64,000 bases of DNA from the NCBI GenBank assembly GCA_003290165.1, contig QNQO01000649.1, forward strand, positions 310,001 through 374,000. The letters run 5' to 3'. Shown one piece after another: positions 44,127-55,134 of this stretch. The notes under the pieces were generated by a model, which was given only the letters and a program-made list of their open reading frames with translations, ran no database searches and had not been told where the DNA came from. This DNA comes from Berberis thunbergii. Lineage: Eukaryota > Streptophyta > Magnoliopsida > Ranunculales > Berberidaceae. The translations under genes and the position numbers were made by a program. Each line of letters begins with the position of its first letter. The first letter of the stretch is position 1.

Positions 44127-44308
44127 CCCCAATTCTAGCCAGCCCGCTCCCATGGCCTGTTTTCACAGCCTTGGGGGCGAAAATATGATTTTGCCCCTCT
44201 TTTTAACTACCTTCTCAAAAAAATGTTTAAAGAGAGAGGGGCAACATTGTATTTTTGCCCCCAAGGCTGTGAAAACAGGCCATGGGAGCGGGCTGTCTAG
44301 CAAAACTC
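44127..44308. mobile_element. Mutator-type hairpin MITE, arm type 1, near-perfect hairpin
   Basis: 182 bp. The right end reversed (GAGTTTTGCTAGACAG) corresponds to the family's GAGTAATGCTACAG end; the left end is CCCCAATTCTAG. A perfect 9-bp duplication, ATATGAGGA, lies at 44118-44126 and 44309-44317. A 38-bp arm starting AGCCCGCTCCCATGGCC is perfectly repeated in inverse, followed by a weaker TTTTGCCCC(T)CTTTTTAA region shared with 8946-9129. Confidence 0.87.
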
Positions 44309-44317
44309 ATATGAGGA

Positions 44318-44984
44318 TGATGGTAGATTGATATTCAAGGAACTCTTCTTCCATTTATAGTTAAGGATGGGGAAAAAAATTTAACTTACTTATAGGGCCT
44401 ATTTTTTTAATTTTATTTAAAAAAGAAAATTGCAACATTTGAAAATATCTAAAAAGGCCTACTTTTTACAACTCGAGACTTTTAAAGATAAAAAACCAAA
44501 CCATGATTTGAGAAAATACTAAAAGACACTTATGCCCATTACTTGTCCCTCTTTCGGGATCAAAATAGCTAGCCCATTAGTTATGCGCTACATCAAATAC
44601 AAATTCTGCACCATTCTAGTGTCAAACCACGAGCATAGAGGCCGTGATTTTCTCGATCTCCCCTTACCCTCTTTTGAGTTTCTTTCACAACCCTCCCAAG
44701 AACAAACCTTCAAATATTATCCCTTGTTCTTTAAACACCCTATTTTAGGAGATGACATTGGCTAAACAAACAACTCTATGCACACAAATGATGCATGCAT
44801 GTCAGCTCCCATTGTCTACAATCACAATATTTGACACATGTCTTCACCCTCCACCTAGAACCACTCTCATTATGTTTGACTGTGATGAAGCCATCAGTAG
44901 ACCCAAACTGACTGAATTGGTTTCTCATCTTCTTGAACTTGTCAACGAGCTTCTGAGCTCTAGGTACTAGCTAGTCCATTGGTG
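44318..44984. other. No gene recognised
   Basis: The open frame at 44532-44970 shows no family features. No terminal repeats seen. Confidence 0.4.
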
Positions 44985-46370
44985 TGCTGTCGTGGCAACC
45001 CAAATTTAAAACCCATGCTCCTAAAAATATATGTAGTAAAGAGAGTAAGGGTCGATCCCACAGAGAGTGTCTAGTCTAATTTGATGCTTTATGAACAAGG
45101 GTGGGAATTGAGTATAACGAAAACAATTTTAACCACTAATAAACAATACAATTTAAAATATCAAAATCAATTAAAAGAACAAGCATTGGCCTAAGTCAAC
45201 ATCTACCATTGAAATCTTACAACTGATCATCGATTCAAGAATATCAATTCACACTTTGAATATTCACTGTTGGAATTATTTTCCTATCTCTCCTTAGTCA
45301 CAATTAATTAGAAAACAAGCAATCTAATCAATCCTAACCACTAAATAACCCAAGACAAGCGCTAAAAGTTTAATCTGGCAACAACATTAAGAACTATAGA
45401 GATCGATGAAGCCAAATAACACAAGCACAAGTGGTTGTATTTAATCTAGTCAATTGCTCTTCCTAAGATCTAATAATTTCCGACGCATCAAATCATTAAA
45501 TCTTATTTACTTCACAAATTAGAGAGATCAAACATTTACGAATTTGATTTCTAACTCAGCAGTAGATTGCAACGAATAACAAACTAGTAGGGCTCATAGC
45601 AATTAAACGATTCAATCATGAAAATAGGAGCAAGAGAATATTTAATACTCAAAGCAATAATTAAACAATAAAAACAAACACAGTAGATCTCACAATTTAA
45701 TAGATTCCAAGGCTTCAGTTTTCTTTGACCAATAAAAATAATTAGCCGAACATGACCATGTTAGAAACTTGAGGAAAAAGATAGGAAGAAAAAGAAAGAG
45801 ACCAAGAGATTGTGCGTGGGAGACTGCCCCAAAAGAAAAGATTAGCGTCCTCTTTTATACACGTTCCTCTCCCCTTAGAAGTCTCCAAAATCTTCTAAAA
45901 ATGTTCAGCTCTCTAATTGGGGAAGATATTAAAGCAAAATAAAATCTTGGTGTGAAGAGGAAGGTGTTAATTTTTGCTGCAATTTTCGTGCGTCAGATCT
46001 GACAATTTCCAAAAATAGGCCATGTATCAGACTTGCATGCAGACTAATGCTCCTATCATGCTCCTGTCACAATGCAAGTCTGGAACTTCAAGCCCGATGT
46101 CAACCTTGATACATCCATTATCTCGCAAAACATTACAGTTGTAGATCTTTTTCTTTTCGTTCCAAATCATTTTGAATCATCTCCATCGGAGCTCAGACGA
46201 GAGAGTTACACCAATTCTACGAAGCAATGTTGAAATTGCCTCAAAATGCCCAATTAGCTTTGTTTTGCACTTAATAACTCTATTTACATCCTATATCAAA
46301 ATATAAGTGTAATGAGTATATTTAGGCACCAAATAAGTAAATAAGACCAATCAATAGAGGGAGAAAAATA
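44985..46370 (-). mobile_element. Non-coding LTR-retroelement-like sequence (LARD type)
   Basis: The left edge read on the minus strand contains TCTCTGTGGGATCGACCCTT, a phrase I associate with leader regions of plant gypsy-derived elements. The rest is long, AT-rich and non-coding, with style and short motifs like 61443-63500. No bounded LTR pair or TSD was found, so both class and limits are tentative. Confidence 0.35.
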
Positions 46371-46466
46371 TTATATTTTGCATTTTCATCATCCATCTAT
46401 GTCCCCGACTATTGTTTTTGGCCCTTCTGTCATAAATAAGCCTCATCATAAGCATGTGATATTCAT

Positions 46467-47713
46467 TTATGAACTTGTAGATTGGCATTTCTCATTATCA
46501 ACTCCTACATGTGTGTGGTCTTCCCCCATGGTCCCAACACTAGTGTGTCCATCTTTGTCCAATGCTGAATAGCACTGCCATTTGCAGTTTTTACCCTTAC
46601 ACGCTACCAAAAGTTTGTTAGGATCATTCTTCTTGAACTGCATCACAAACTTGTTCTTCACTGCATACTTTTTTAACCAGAACCTAGTTGCATCAACTAT
46701 GTCCCATTCTTTCCCAACCTCCAACACCCAATCATCTGTTTGCCTCTCATCACCATACACATCATCAGTTTTAGCAACAAATGCAGCATGCTCAGCTGGA
46801 AGTGATTGTGCATCATGCTCATTTTCAGTTGTATGACCTGAATGGTACTCCTCTTCTACAGGGTGGTCATCCAAATGTGCAAACTCATTGGCTTGAGAAG
46901 GACCAGTTGAATGGGTTTGGTGTTGTGGTTGGGCTTGAGATTGACCTATTGATTGGGCTTGGTCCTGTAATTGGGCTTGAGATGGACCGGCTGAATGGGC
47001 TTTTGCATGAGTTTGGAACTGTGCATTAGTGGTATTAGCTTCAACAGAGGGGAGGTCATCATCAAATTCTTCTTCGGACAACTCATCAAACTTATTCTTC
47101 TATTTTTCAACTTTGGACTTCACTTTCTCATTTTTTTCATCTTGGCCTGAGCCTGTGCCTGACCCACCCTTGTTCTTTTCTCACAAGTATATTGACATTC
47201 ACCAACATCAGACCTGTCATCTTATACATTCACTCTTCTTGAAGACTTCCTAGGGGAGTACCAACCATTTGGTGTACTATTCCTTGGGGTAGGATTCTTT
47301 TTTATGTTCCAACTTCTTTTGGCCCACACCTTAGGCCTCAATTGGATCTTACTAAGAGGGGTGGGTTGTGTGACAAGGGCAGGGTCAACTTCAACAACAT
47401 GTTGGGTTGAAATAGGTTCAAGATCTCCTAAACTAGATGCAGGATTGTTGCTCCCACGAACCTGTACTGCCACTTTAACATCAACAAATATATGCAAAAC
47501 ATCATTGTCATCAATGTCTGCATGCTTCCATAAATACATTATGTATGCATCATTGTTTATGTCCGTCTTCACCCCATTATCTAGAAAGATATGTGTATCT
47601 CCTAGTGTCAAGGCATGTTTATCTTGGTTGGCTTCACCTTCAAGGAAACTCTTGTTAAGTTTGTCCCAATTCAGATAATCCCCATGAACTCGTACAAAAT
47701 CAATACATTTCAT
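46467..47713 (-). pseudogene. Mutator-like (MULE) transposase, N-terminal part only
   Basis: Two minus-strand frames. The upstream one (47713-47222) reads CIDFVRVHGDYLNWDKLN and an acidic YIMYLWKHADIDDNDVLHIF segment, typical of the N-terminus of plant MULE proteins. The next (47081-46467) has a Gln-rich repeat region (SQAQ/THSTGPSQ) and then a MuDR-type DNA-binding domain: DWVLEVGKEWDIVDATRFWL, KNKFVMQFKKNDPNKLLVAC, KNCKWQC, with its Cys/His ligands (C161, C166, C170 of this frame). It breaks off before the DDE catalytic core. Frames are offset and stops intervene. Not obviously the autonomous partner of the hairpin MITEs. Confidence 0.72.
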
Positions 47714-48630
47714 TCTTATAGTCAGTCACCTTCCACCTACCAGGGATCTCAACCATCCTACTCAATTTCCCATCATAGTGAACCATTAAGTTTCACACCT
47801 CCAACTCTTGTCCACATTTTTTCAGTACTGGAATGAAACACATTCATCAATGAATATAATAGAAAACATGCAAAACCATGCAAAGTAACATGTATCATAA
47901 GTAAAGTGAAAATACAAGACAAGTACACATAATGCTTCATAGCCATTGCACTTAATGAGTAGCTAACAAACGACAACAATGATTCATAGCAATTGCACTT
48001 AGGGATGACAACAGGGCGGATTGAGACAAATTTGGGCTACTCCATCCCCGCCCAGCTGGAGATCGTGGATCCCCAAATCCGCCCAGGATATCAGTTTATA
48101 CAAATTTTTAAAACCATCATCGATCCGTTCATTTAGGCTAAACCATATCACAAAGTTCACGTGTAGTCGCTAAAGCCTACAAACCGGAGACCACCCGAGC
48201 TTTCAACTCAGCAGGTAAAATTGTCCGTTGAATCCTCCAAAACGCGGAGTCCTCAATCATCGCAGCTACCGGAACTGGAACCATTCTAGATCTATGTGCG
48301 TTGAAGGATTAATTCGACAAAAGCAACTGCTGCAAAGAAGAAGTTTGGGTTGAATGGGTGAGTAGTGGTGGAGGGAGGGAGGGGCGGAGTTGAGACTGTT
48401 GAGTGAGAGTGAATTCGAGATCAATTGGGTTTAGAATTAGGTTATTTTCTTTTTAAAGGCAAGGGTATTTCTGTAATTTTGATACTTAAATAGATATCCG
48501 TGGGGCGGATATGGCCAAATCCGTATCCGCCCCGAATATTTGACGGATGCTATTTGGATATCTGTATCCACACTGAAATCTGTCTAGGCATATCCAAAAC
48601 CGCCCCAAATAGGGCAGGCAGGGCGGATAT

Positions 48631-49734
48631 TAGGGATGGCAACGGGGCGGATTGGGGCGGATTTGGACAAATCCATCCCCGCCCCGCTGGAGATCACGGA
48701 TATCCAAATCCGCCCCGAATATCCGTTTACCAATATTTTGTAAAACCATCCCCGAACCGGACGGTTTGGTGGATATCAGCCCCGCCCAAAAACCCGGAGA
48801 AAAAAAAAAAACAAACAGATTATCAAATAACCAACAGATTATCATATAATAAAAAAAACAGAATATAATTATCGAATCACACCACAAAAAAAAACAGATT
48901 ATAAAATAAAAAAACAGATTATAATAGATTTGGTTTTTGTGAGATCTTACAAAAAATTTCAGAAATTACAAACCATACACCAGAAATTACAAACAATACA
49001 AAAATTCGATCTCTGAGATCAGATCAGATCTTGATCAGATCAGATTTGATCAGATCTCAGATCTTGATCTTTTTCAGATCGGATCAGATCTTGATCTTTT
49101 TCAGATGAGATCAGATTCGATCTCGATCTCGATTTTTGAGGGGGGAGAGGAACTGAGGAAGAAACCCTTTTGATTTTGATCTCTGAGCAGGGAGGATTTC
49201 GGTGTCTCGCGGCGTGAGGGGAGGTCGCTCGCGGCCTTCGCTGAGTCGGTCGAAGGGAGGGAGGTCGAAGCCTTCGCTGAGTCGCTCGAAGGGAGGGTTT
49301 CTTCGAGCTCTGAGGATAGCGGTGGGTTTCTTCGAGCTCTGAGGAGAGGGGTTTCTTCGAGCTCTGCTCTGAGGAGAGCGGCGGGTTTCTTCGAGCGGTG
49401 CTCAGAGGGGTTTCTTCGAGCTCTGCTCTGAGACTGAGGAGAGGGGTGGGTTTCTTTCTGCGTGAGAGAGATTTAAGAAATGGGTAGGTTTTGTTTTTGT
49501 TTTTTTTCTTCCTTTTAAAGGGTTAGCACTCAACAGGGGTATTTATGTAAATTCCATACTTAAACGGATATCCGTGGGGCGGATATGGCCAAATCCGTAT
49601 CCGCCCCGAATATTCGACGGATATTGTTTGGATATCCGTATCCGCCCCGAAACCCATTTAGCTATATCCAAATCCGCCCCATACGGATTGGGTGGGGCGG
49701 ATATCCGTGAAAATCCGCCCCACTACCATCCCTA
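48631..49734. mobile_element. hAT-type non-autonomous element (inner), nested in its own family
   Basis: 1104 bp. Ends are TAGGGATGGCAACGGGGCGG and, reversed, TAGGGATGGTAGTGGGGCGG. A perfect 8-bp duplication, GCGGATAT, lies at 48623-48630 and 49735-49742. The interior contains AGATC-rich low complexity (about 49010-49140) and a TTTCTTCGAGCTCTGAGGA tandem repeat (about 49280-49450). Confidence 0.9.
49215..49455. repeat. Tandem repeat of about 30-40 bp units inside the inner hAT element
   Basis: Repeated TCGCTCGAAGGGAGGG (2 copies) and then four or more GGTTTCTTCGAG(C/T)... units with GCTCTGAGGAGAG. GC-rich compared with surrounding DNA. Confidence 0.7.
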
Positions 49735-50654
49735 GCGGATATCCATGAAAATCCGCCCAACTGACATCCCTAATTGCACTGAATGAGTAGCCTAACAACA
49801 ACAATAATGCTTCATAGTCATTGCCCTAACAACAACAACAATGCTTCATAGCCATTACTCTGAATGAGTAATCTACCAACAACAACAATTATTCATAGCC
49901 ATTACACTAAATGAGTACCCTAACAAAATCCCTAAATGTTGTACTGAATGAGTACCATAACAACAATAGCATCATTCACTGAATGATTCATAACAACAAC
50001 ATCATTGCACTAAAAGAAAACCCTAAGCAAATAAGCAGTATACGACCCATCATTTGTGCAGATGAACAAAACCCTAGCAACAACATCATTCACACAATCC
50101 ACGAACACATGCAATAAAGATTGAAACACAAAAATGAAACCCTGAAATAGACGAAAAACACTTACAATACGTCACCCTAGTAAACAGGGGGGAGGTCTTA
50201 GATTTGGCTTGACGTCCTCTTCACTGTTTGAAGGAGTAAAATCTTGCCTCAAATCTGGTTCCTCTTAACTGAAATTTCTAAACGTCGAGAAATCTTCCCA
50301 ATGAATGCTCGAAGTAGTGCTCCCATCATCACTATTGTTGCTACTCACCAAGACATCGAACATGGCCCTCTTCCCCTTCCCCGTCTTCATCTTCGTTCGA
50401 ACTTGCAGACAACAAAGCAAATCACTACAGAAAGGGAGATGGAAAACACAAAACGATTGAATGGATGAAGTTTTCCCACCACTATCCAACTCTCTGAATG
50501 GTTACAACAGTCGTGAATGCTAGTTCATCAGATGACGGACGGTTGGGATGATCCAATTGTCACATCCTTCAAATTATGCGTAAAATGCACGTGAAAAGTA
50601 TTTTGGACATGAAACTACGTCACGTGCATGCCGTCACGATCTTTGGGCGCTGAC

Positions 50655-51730
50655 CGCTAGTTAAGGGTGTAATTGCGATAGTGAATAAATATTGGTCTAC
50701 TTATCAATTAGCTATTTATAATAGGGGCAAGTTGCAATTAACCCAAAAAATCTGCCATGACAAATTTACCCACTTTCATGTGGAAAAACTTTACCTAGGA
50801 TTCAGCTAGAAAAAATTCCCATCCTCTCACTTGACCTCACCTCCGTCTCTACGATGTCTCAACTCAACTTCACCTCATCTCTGCAATCTCCACTCGATCC
50901 TCTCTCTCTAATTCAAGCCGAGATAGAGGCACCCCATTCAAGTTCACCCTTGGACAAGGTAGTAAAAATGTTCAAAGAGTTATGTTTTGGTGTTGATTTC
51001 TGTAAGCGATTTAAAGGATGGGATATGGGGATCAAGACAATGAAGAAAGGTGAGATTACTATCTTCACAATCTTAGTTGATCTGATATATGTGCGGCTGG
51101 TTCTCCTCCAACTATTGCACCCGATAGGGACCGATCTCCCCCACTGATTTTTGAAAAAAAATTTATGTTATTTGCAATGTCGACGACGCCATCTTGCTCC
51201 ACCCCTTCCTCTTTCCATTTGTTCTCTGCGACGCTAACGACCCTATCCTGCTCCTTTCTTTTCTGCTCCCTCTCTCTGTTTACTGCGAGACCGACAATCA
51301 TCCCGCCTCCTCCTCTCCCTCCCTCTCGGCATGATTTATTTTCCGTTCGCACCATCGTCACCGCTCTCCAACAACTTCAACCTCTCTTGTTTGTTTGAAG
51401 AAGAATAATGTTTTTTTAAGTATTTTCTCGAGATGAATTTGTATATTGAGGTCTAAGTTTGTATTTTGTTCATAGAATTTTTTAGAGATACATGAAAAAT
51501 TTGACCCATTAATTTTTACACAAGATACATGTTCGTATCTCGAGGTTTATATGTGGGTTGTTGCTTGAAGGGCATTTTGGTAATCAAAGTAGGCCTTTTG
51601 ACAAGCAACGCACATTGACTGCTAGTTTTGGAGGAGACTGCAATAGTGATTAATGTTGGACGTAACCACTAAAAACCCCACTAATTAGCTATTTTTATAT
51701 AGGGCAAATCGCAAATAACCCAATTTTTTT
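50655..51730. repeat. Direct repeats of about 100 bp, 1 kb apart
   Basis: 50655-50765 and 51635-51730 share GCGATAGTGAATAA/GCAATAGTGATTAA, TTAGCTATTT and GGGCAA(G/A)T(T/C)GCAA(T/A)TAACCCAA in the same orientation. They bracket the first FKBP fragment. They may be ends of a transposon family, but the same-strand arrangement does not fit a simple TIR pair. Confidence 0.55.
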
Positions 51731-52141
51731 TGTAAACATAAAATTTACATTTGAAATTAATTTTTGCCCCTTAACTTTCTATACCAATTTGATTGTCCTC
51801 CATATATTTATATTTTGTGTTCCTATAAACTAGTTTGTTGGGTCTATTTTCTTTCCATAAATTAGATGGAGTTTTCATTAGCAATTGATGTTTTGTATAA
51901 TTATTTATATTATCATTAATTAACTATAATTTATTACTCCAACCCCTTCAACAAAAATCTTCATGGTCCGAGTGTTAAGGATATCTATAAGGATGGTGGG
52001 ATATTTAAGAAATTGTCACTGAGGGGGAGAAATGAGAGAACCCCAAAGATCCCGATGAGGTGGTTGTCAAGTATGAAGCTCATCTCGAGGATGGGACTTT
52101 GGTTTCGAAGTGGGAGGGAGTGGAGTTCACTGTGAGAGAAG
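50910..52141 (+). pseudogene. FKBP62-like: FKBP62/ROF1-like peptidyl-prolyl isomerase pseudogene
   Basis: Three plus-strand pieces in family order. 50910-50958 encodes NSSRDRGTPFKFTLGQ and ends in a donor (CAAG|GTAGTA). 51007-51143 encodes RFKGWDMGIKTMKKGE and, after a one-base shift, AAGSPPTIAPD; both belong to the first FKBP domain. 51971-52141 encodes SVKDIYKDGGIFKK, then after another one-base shift ENPKDPDEVVVKYEAHLEDG and WEGVEFTVRE with a donor (GAAG|GTATGT). This is the start of the second FKBP domain, with a Trp codon turned to TGA. Retained exon-intron structure shows a genomic rather than processed copy. Known role of FKBP62: an Hsp90-associated multi-FKBP/TPR protein of heat tolerance. 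Here it is broken. Confidence 0.82.
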
Positions 52142-52717
52142 GTATGTTGGTTGTTGTTTATGCTAGTTTGAATGAAATGTTTTGTTAATCAATCAGATGA
52201 GGTTTTTGTTGGCATTGAGCTGAACTGGATCCATTCTCAAAAGTAGATAACTATGCAAATGAGCCCTGTTTGAAGTTTTATCAGACAAAAGAAGGTTTAT
52301 AGTTTTAGTGCTTTGATGGAGATGGTTAGTAACTTATGAACTTTTACAATATGGTTGTGATTAATTTGGTTGAAGAATCCCACCTAGCAGTTCAAAGGAA
52401 TATTGAACACATATAGACGAGGTGGTTAGCTTATAGGGAAATTGATATGAGAATCTTTGATTGATCAACTATTAACTACACTGACTAACAAATGAAATGA
52501 CCAGTCTTAATGTCCTAATATTTACGAGGCTTGCTGAAAGTTAAAGACTCGAATGTATCTCTTTGCAGTTTGGACTGTCCCTGTGATGTGTCACTTGATT
52601 TTCTAAGGAACTGCAATGATTTTCTTGAAATTTTAATTATGTTTGTTGTTTTGTGATTGTGCAGCCAGAGGAATCTACTATCACAGAGATGCAAGAACCT
52701 GTGTTTTTGACATTTGC

Positions 52718-53097
52718 ACTAAGGTACATGAACTAAGGAAGAAGGTTTGATGTTGATGAGGTGAGTGTGTGGTATTGGAGAGGGATTGGGTTGTGGATGA
52801 TTCTTCAATGGGGTTTATTGGGTGTTCTTGCCATATATTGAGTTCTACAATGAGTTTCTACCATGTATTATTGGGTTGAATGTTGGCTCTTTTTTTCTTT
52901 CTTTTTTTGCTTTTGCTTTTGCTTTTGTTGGATTTAATCATTAATGGGTTGTCAATTGCACAGGTTATGACTGTGATTTCTCAGAAACAGAGAACAGAGG
53001 ATAGCTCTTAGGGAGGCTTACAAGAATAAGAAGTTTTTGCCTCTTCATCTTCGACCCAAGAAGATCAGGGCCATTTGAAGGCGCTTTACCCAACATC
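52718..53097 (+). pseudogene. RPL35-like: Ribosomal protein L35 (uL29) pseudogene fragments
   Basis: 52718-52746 encodes TKVHELRKK, the conserved N-terminal start of uL29, and is then cut short by stops. 52964-53097 follows an intact acceptor (TTGCACAG|GTTATG). It encodes VMTVISQKQ, then after a frameshift [20 protein letters not shown] and IRAI-stop-RRFTQH. The middle of the protein is missing. Intron-like sequence and an acceptor remain, so this is not a processed copy. Confidence 0.72.
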
Positions 53098-53199
53098 GGG
53101 TGAGACCAATGGCCGGACTCAGGAATGTAGGTTAGAAGGGTGAAACGGCATACAGTTATCCAATGCGGAGCAAAAAACATTTCTTGCCCTAGGTTGATA

Positions 53200-53832
53200 A
53201 TTTAAATAACAAACTCCAAATAACATATTTAAGTAAGCATAAAAGTTAGAAAATATAGTTGTAATTTAATATTGTGCATTTACCTAATAAATACAAGGAT
53301 AAAAATAAAAATAAAAATAATTTTTAAAAAAAGGAACAAGTGCATTGTATATATCTAATTGAACCCTATAATCCTATCTTAAGTCATAAGGTCACTTCGT
53401 CGACAATCATAGGAAAGACAAACGAGCGTAATAACTAGAATACATAATTAAAATATAATATAATTAATATACATATGTAATTTAAACTAAAAAAAATATG
53501 AAATGTGTGAACGTAATAAGATCCTAATACAATCTTGCTCTCCAAGAGAATCGAGCACAAGTCAATTAGTAAAAGGTTAAATAGTCAACTACTAGGCCAA
53601 AGAGGCATGCATGGTTAAACTTTGTATTTTAAAGTTAAAATGATTTAATTTTGTGTTATATATTAAACATTTTTAGAAATACTAGATATATACTCAAATT
53701 ATTTTGAAAGTGGACGGGGGCAGTAGGTCCGCCCCGGAGTGAGACCTCTTTGCATCGTTTTGCTATTAGAGGCGTTAGTTCAATGTTCTAGTATAAGTTG
53801 TCTCGAGTTAGATGAGCATTTCATTTTATATA
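53200..53832. other. No gene recognised
   Basis: AT-rich non-coding DNA between the L35 pseudogene and a MITE. Confidence 0.4.
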
Positions 53833-53841
53833 TTATCATAT

Positions 53842-53986
53842 GAGCCTTTCTAGAGAGCGAGGGAGGGGTGCAACCACCCATCCCCCTCGAGATAAGCATC
53901 GTTGCTTATCTCGAGGGGGATGAGTGGTTGCACCGATCCCTCGCTCCCTTTTCCTTGCTCCCTCCCTCGACCCCTAGAATTTTCGA
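53842..53986. mobile_element. Mutator-type hairpin MITE, arm type 2
   Basis: 145 bp. The left end is GAGCCTTTCTAGAG and the right end, reversed, is TCGAAAATTCTAGG. A perfect 9-bp duplication, TTATCATAT, lies at 53833-53841 and 53987-53995. The hairpin arms GGGTGCAACCACCCATCCCC and CTCGAGATAAGCA pair with their complements. The arm core is shared with 9954-10097. Confidence 0.87.
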
Positions 53987-54239
53987 TTATCATATAGCAG
54001 GAGACAAGCTATATTATCAATTTTTACCATGTCAAATGCAAACATCAATAGAATGCTGCGGCATATATCAAGATACAAATGCAAGGGATATTCTGATCAC
54101 TAGTATATTTCTACATACTATTGTGGCCAATAGAAGCTAGTCTCATATTCCCAAAAGAATGTGATGAATCAGATAGTTTGAAGAAATTGCTAGTCCTGAA
54201 TTTGTGTTTATTTCTTTATCCTATCACTGTTATTAACTT

Positions 54240-54450
54240 ATTTTAGTATGTTTCTTGAGTATAACATCAATGTAACACTCTTCACAGTTGCATTACCTTG
54301 AATTCCAAAAGCTTGCATTTGTTTATTGAGTATCACTGTTATTATAGTATGTTTTTATATGTTTCTTGAGTATAACATCAGTGTAACACTCTTCACAGTT
54401 GCATTAATTACCTTGAATTTCAAAAGCTTGCACTTGTCTGTAGTTAAATA
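54240..54450. repeat. Tandem duplication, unit about 105 bp
   Basis: Two adjacent copies carry GTTTCTTGAGTATAACATCA, GTAACACTCTTCACAGTTGC and AAAAGCTTGCA(T/C)TTGT, with small indels. Confidence 0.8.
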
Positions 54451-54460
54451 ATTTCAGGAG

Positions 54461-54629
54461 GAGCACGTCTACGGTGCCTGGCACCCAAATCTTTTCTTTT
54501 TTAGGTTCAAATCAGATTCCCCTTTTTTCTTTCAAGCAACCTCACGTGCCTGGTAACCATGCAGTGCACGTGCCTGGTACCATCTAGGCACGCACCCGGC
54601 ATAAAATACCAGACATCGTAGAATTGGGC
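54461..54629. mobile_element. Degenerate Mutator-type MITE (probable)
   Basis: Left end GAGCACGTCTACGGTGCCTGG and, reversed from the right, CCCAATTCTACGATGTCTGG resemble the GAGTAATGCTAC/AATTCTA ends. The interior has GTGCCTGG/CCAGGCAC inverted motifs. The flanks TTTCAGGAG and TTTCAAAGA match only partly. Confidence 0.45.
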
Positions 54630-54814
54630 TTTCAAAGAACACTCCTCTCAATCAGGACTAATACCACCATGCCTGAATAGTGTATTATTACCATTCCCAT
54701 TGAAGTATCTAACTTCTGTAATGCATTGTTCTGATTGAACATGCCCTTGGCGTGATCAGGTTCTGTTTTGTTGCATTAGTATTATTGTCTGGTTTAAGCT
54801 ATGTTTTTTTACAG

Positions 54815-54970
54815 CCACGTCGTCATGCAGGGCCTATGCCTAATAAACTGGGGAAGGGGGATAGACTTGAACCTTTTCCCTGATGGAATAAAGTTTACAG
54901 GAGATTGTAGTCGTACTGACCGCCTCCGTTGTGTTGAGATGCAAACGCACAGACTTTGGAAATTTCAGGC
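54815..54970 (+). other. Unrecognised exon-like segment
   Basis: It follows a good acceptor (TTTTTTACAG at 54806-54815). One frame reads RHAGPMPNKLGKGDRLEPFP and the next reads DGIKFTGDCSRTDRLRCVEM, then QTHRLWKFQ. They are joined by a one-base shift near 54880. Codon use and composition look protein-like, but I do not recognise the family. Possibly a decayed host gene exon. Confidence 0.3.
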
Positions 54971-55134
54971 AAGTTCTCGTGCTTTTCTACAAATTGGATG
55001 CACGATGGGTTCTTACTAGTATTGACATCAGTGTGTTTTGGCATCAGGTAGACACTTAATGGTATTTGTGTGATTATTCATTTGATGTTCTATGGTAAAA
55101 AAAAAAAGTCTCTCCAGAAGGAAATGAACACTAT

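Larger units (their letters stand above)
48000..49772. mobile_element. hAT-type non-autonomous element (outer)
   Basis: Ends TAGGGATGACAACAGGGCGG and, reversed, TAGGGATGTCAGTTGGGCGG, with a perfect 8-bp duplication ATTGCACT at 47992-47999 and 49773-49780. Without the inner element it is about 660 bp. Subterminal GGCGGAT/ATCCGCCC repeats are dense, as expected for transposase-binding sites. No transposase frame. Confidence 0.88.
47930..50030. repeat. Degenerate minisatellite split by a hAT insertion
   Basis: Imperfect units of about 50-65 bp with TGCTTCATAGCCATTGCACT, GAATGAGTA and AACAACAACAA occur at 47930-47999 and resume at 49773-50030. They lie upstream (5') of the transposase frame. The hAT element at 48000-49772 interrupts the array in the word ATTGCACT. 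Confidence 0.75.

Noticed and set aside
47930..50030. Regularly spaced repeats considered as a CRISPR-like array
   Set aside because: Units are degenerate and contiguous without unique spacers, and the context is a plant nuclear transposon region; it is a minisatellite.
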